Origin: an uncultured Oscillospiraceae bacterium
Lineage (GTDB): Bacteria; Bacillota; Clostridia; Oscillospirales; Oscillospiraceae
Length of the DNA: 7,365 nucleotides
Assembly: GCA_910578575.1 (NCBI GenBank)
Contig: CAJTQP010000083.1
Location: forward strand, 1-7,365
Direction of reading: 5' to 3'
Part shown: positions 6,911 to 7,365 of the stretch, in pieces
Position numbering within the stretch: position 1 is the first letter of the stretch
Layout of the letters: the number at the start of each line of letters is the position of its first letter
Program-made: the position numbers and the translations under genes
Notes under the pieces: model-generated
Databases searched by the model: none
The model's input: the letters and a program-made list of their open reading frames with translations, nothing else
What the model was told of the DNA's origin: nothing

Positions 6911-6950
6911 AAAAAAGTAAGCAAAAAAGAACGTTCGCTGGTTCTCTTGC
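6911..6950. repeat. Spacer repeat, copy A (next to 5S)
   Basis: This copy contains AAGTAAGCAAAAAAGAAC followed by GCTGGTTCTCTTGC. The first half recurs at 7323-7342 and the second half at 7031-7059. It lies 15 bases beyond the 5S 5' end, just after an imperfect hairpin centred on TTTTCCATTGGAAAA (6899-6913). On the minus strand AGAAC and GTTCT can pair and are followed by T-runs. Confidence 0.6.
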
Positions 6951-7030
6951 CGCAACATCTGTCAAGGGATAGTGTGTGAACCCTTTTCGGTGGGCATTCT
7001 TCCGCACTTCCTTCTTGATAGACATACGAA

Positions 7031-7059
7031 ACAAAAGAACAATGGGCTGGTTCTCCTGC
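7031..7059. repeat. Spacer repeat, copy C (between tRNA-Glu and 5S)
   Basis: This copy carries AAAAGAAC, then GCTGGTTCTCCTGC, matching copy A except for the few bases between the halves and one base near the end. The surrounding 232-bp spacer (6896-7127) holds only this repeat, copy A and hairpins, including GCGCAAAAGCGC near 7083-7094; I see no gene in it. Confidence 0.55.
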
Positions 7060-7106
7060 TACATTTTCTTTGAGAAAAACGTGCGCAAAAGCGCTTCCAG
7101 CTATGG

Positions 7107-7127
7107 TTACCTTACAATGTAAGGTAA
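7107..7127. repeat. Perfect hairpin abutting the 3' end of tRNA-Glu
   Basis: TTACCTTACA and TGTAAGGTAA are exact inverted repeats around one base. The inner end of the repeat touches the encoded CCA of tRNA-Glu. There is no T-run, so it is more likely a transcript-processing or anti-decay structure than a terminator. Confidence 0.65.
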
Positions 7128-7202
7128 TGGTGACCCGTACGGGAATCGAACCCATGTTTGCGGCGTGAGAGGCCGCCGTCTTAACCGCTTGACCAACGGG
7201 CC
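7128..7202 (-). tRNA. tRNA-Glu (anticodon CTC)
   Basis: A 75-nt cloverleaf on the minus strand: acceptor GGCCCGT with ACGGGTC, D arm GTC/GAC, anticodon stem GCGGC/GCCGC around the loop CTCTCAC, T arm ATGGG/CCCGT with TTCGATT, discriminator A and encoded CCA. Anticodon CTC reads GAG. It lies 27 bp after tRNA-Lys in the same operon. CTC is the secondary glutamate isoacceptor; most Bacillota arrays carry TTC. Confidence 0.96.
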
Positions 7203-7207
7203 AGATG

Positions 7208-7230
7208 ACACCACTGTAGAGCAGTGGTGT
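7208..7230. repeat. Perfect hairpin between tRNA-Lys and tRNA-Glu
   Basis: ACACCACTG and CAGTGGTGT pair perfectly around TAGAG. One arm includes the last base of the tRNA-Lys CCA end, so the stem starts exactly at the 3' boundary of that tRNA. Confidence 0.65.
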
Positions 7231-7305
7231 GGTACACCTTCAGGGACTCGAACCCTGGACACCCTGATTAAGAGTCAGGTGCTCTACCAGCTGAGCTAAA
7301 GGTGC
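7230..7305 (-). tRNA. tRNA-Lys (anticodon CTT)
   Basis: A 76-nt cloverleaf on the minus strand: acceptor GCACCTT with AAGGTGT, D arm with AGCTCAGCTGGTAGAGC, anticodon stem CCTGA/TCAGG around CTCTTAA, T arm CAGGG/CCCTG with TTCGAGT, discriminator A and encoded CCA. Anticodon CTT reads AAG. It is the first complete gene of the stable-RNA operon in this window; whatever precedes it lies beyond the right edge. Confidence 0.97.
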
Positions 7306-7333
7306 TTACTTTTTCTTGAAAGAAAAAGTAAGC
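7304..7333. repeat. Perfect 14-bp inverted repeat at the tRNA-Lys 5' end
   Basis: GCTTACTTTTTCTT and AAGAAAAAGTAAGC are exact inverted repeats around GA. The left arm overlaps the first two bases of tRNA-Lys. It is AT-rich and could act as a processing site, or as a relic of a terminator for the gene further upstream. Confidence 0.7.
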
Positions 7334-7342
7334 AAAAAGAAC
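7323..7342. repeat. Spacer repeat, copy B (upstream of tRNA-Lys)
   Basis: AAAAAGTAAGCAAAAAGAAC matches copy A at 6911-6932 except for A-run length, and a GCTGG follows 10 bases later as in the other copies. The remaining bases to the window edge show no gene. Confidence 0.6.
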
Positions 7343-7365
7343 TTTAATGGAGGCTGGGGGCGCAA

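Noticed and set aside
6899..7342. CRISPR array
   Set aside because: The repeats are few, unevenly spaced, of different lengths and mosaic, and no cas gene is present.

Overview
The window is 7,365 bp of fairly GC-rich chromosome. Every gene I can support lies on the minus strand, so transcription runs from high to low coordinates. Spo0A marks a member of the endospore-forming Bacillota. High GC, Clostridia-like tRNA-Glu and tRNA-Lys genes with encoded CCA, and a glmM gene followed by a GlmU-like acetyltransferase together suggest a gut Oscillospiraceae-type Clostridia (Flavonifractor/Oscillibacter-like). That lineage call is inference from sequence character, not a database match.

In transcription order, positions 7365-6748 are the end of a stable-RNA operon. 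It holds tRNA-Lys(CTT), tRNA-Glu(CTC) and 5S rRNA, closed by a strong intrinsic terminator. Perfect or near-perfect hairpins and a mosaic repeat fill the spacers. Positions 6747-5770 hold spo0A, the master regulator of sporulation, as a single-gene unit with its own terminator. Positions 5755-2683 hold a three-gene operon driven by a near-consensus sigma-A promoter: glmM (phosphoglucosamine mutase), then a left-handed beta-helix acetyltransferase carrying the GlmU acetyltransferase active-site residues but no uridylyltransferase domain, then a ten-helix DMT/EamA transporter. A hairpin terminator closes it. Positions 2606-1 hold a second operon: a TraX-family membrane protein, an OmpR-type response regulator and a sensor histidine kinase. 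The kinase runs off the left edge of the window.

The glmM unit plausibly makes GlcN-1-P and then GlcNAc-1-P for the cell-wall precursor UDP-GlcNAc; the final uridylyl transfer must be encoded elsewhere. The TraX/two-component unit looks like a signal-responsive envelope system. TraX is known from F-plasmid pilin acetylation, but no conjugation gene is present here. The most interesting points are that TraX/two-component pairing, the split GlmU with a conserved active site, and a Spo0A receiver domain lacking one of the usual acidic-pocket residues. No CRISPR array, insertion sequence or integrase is visible.
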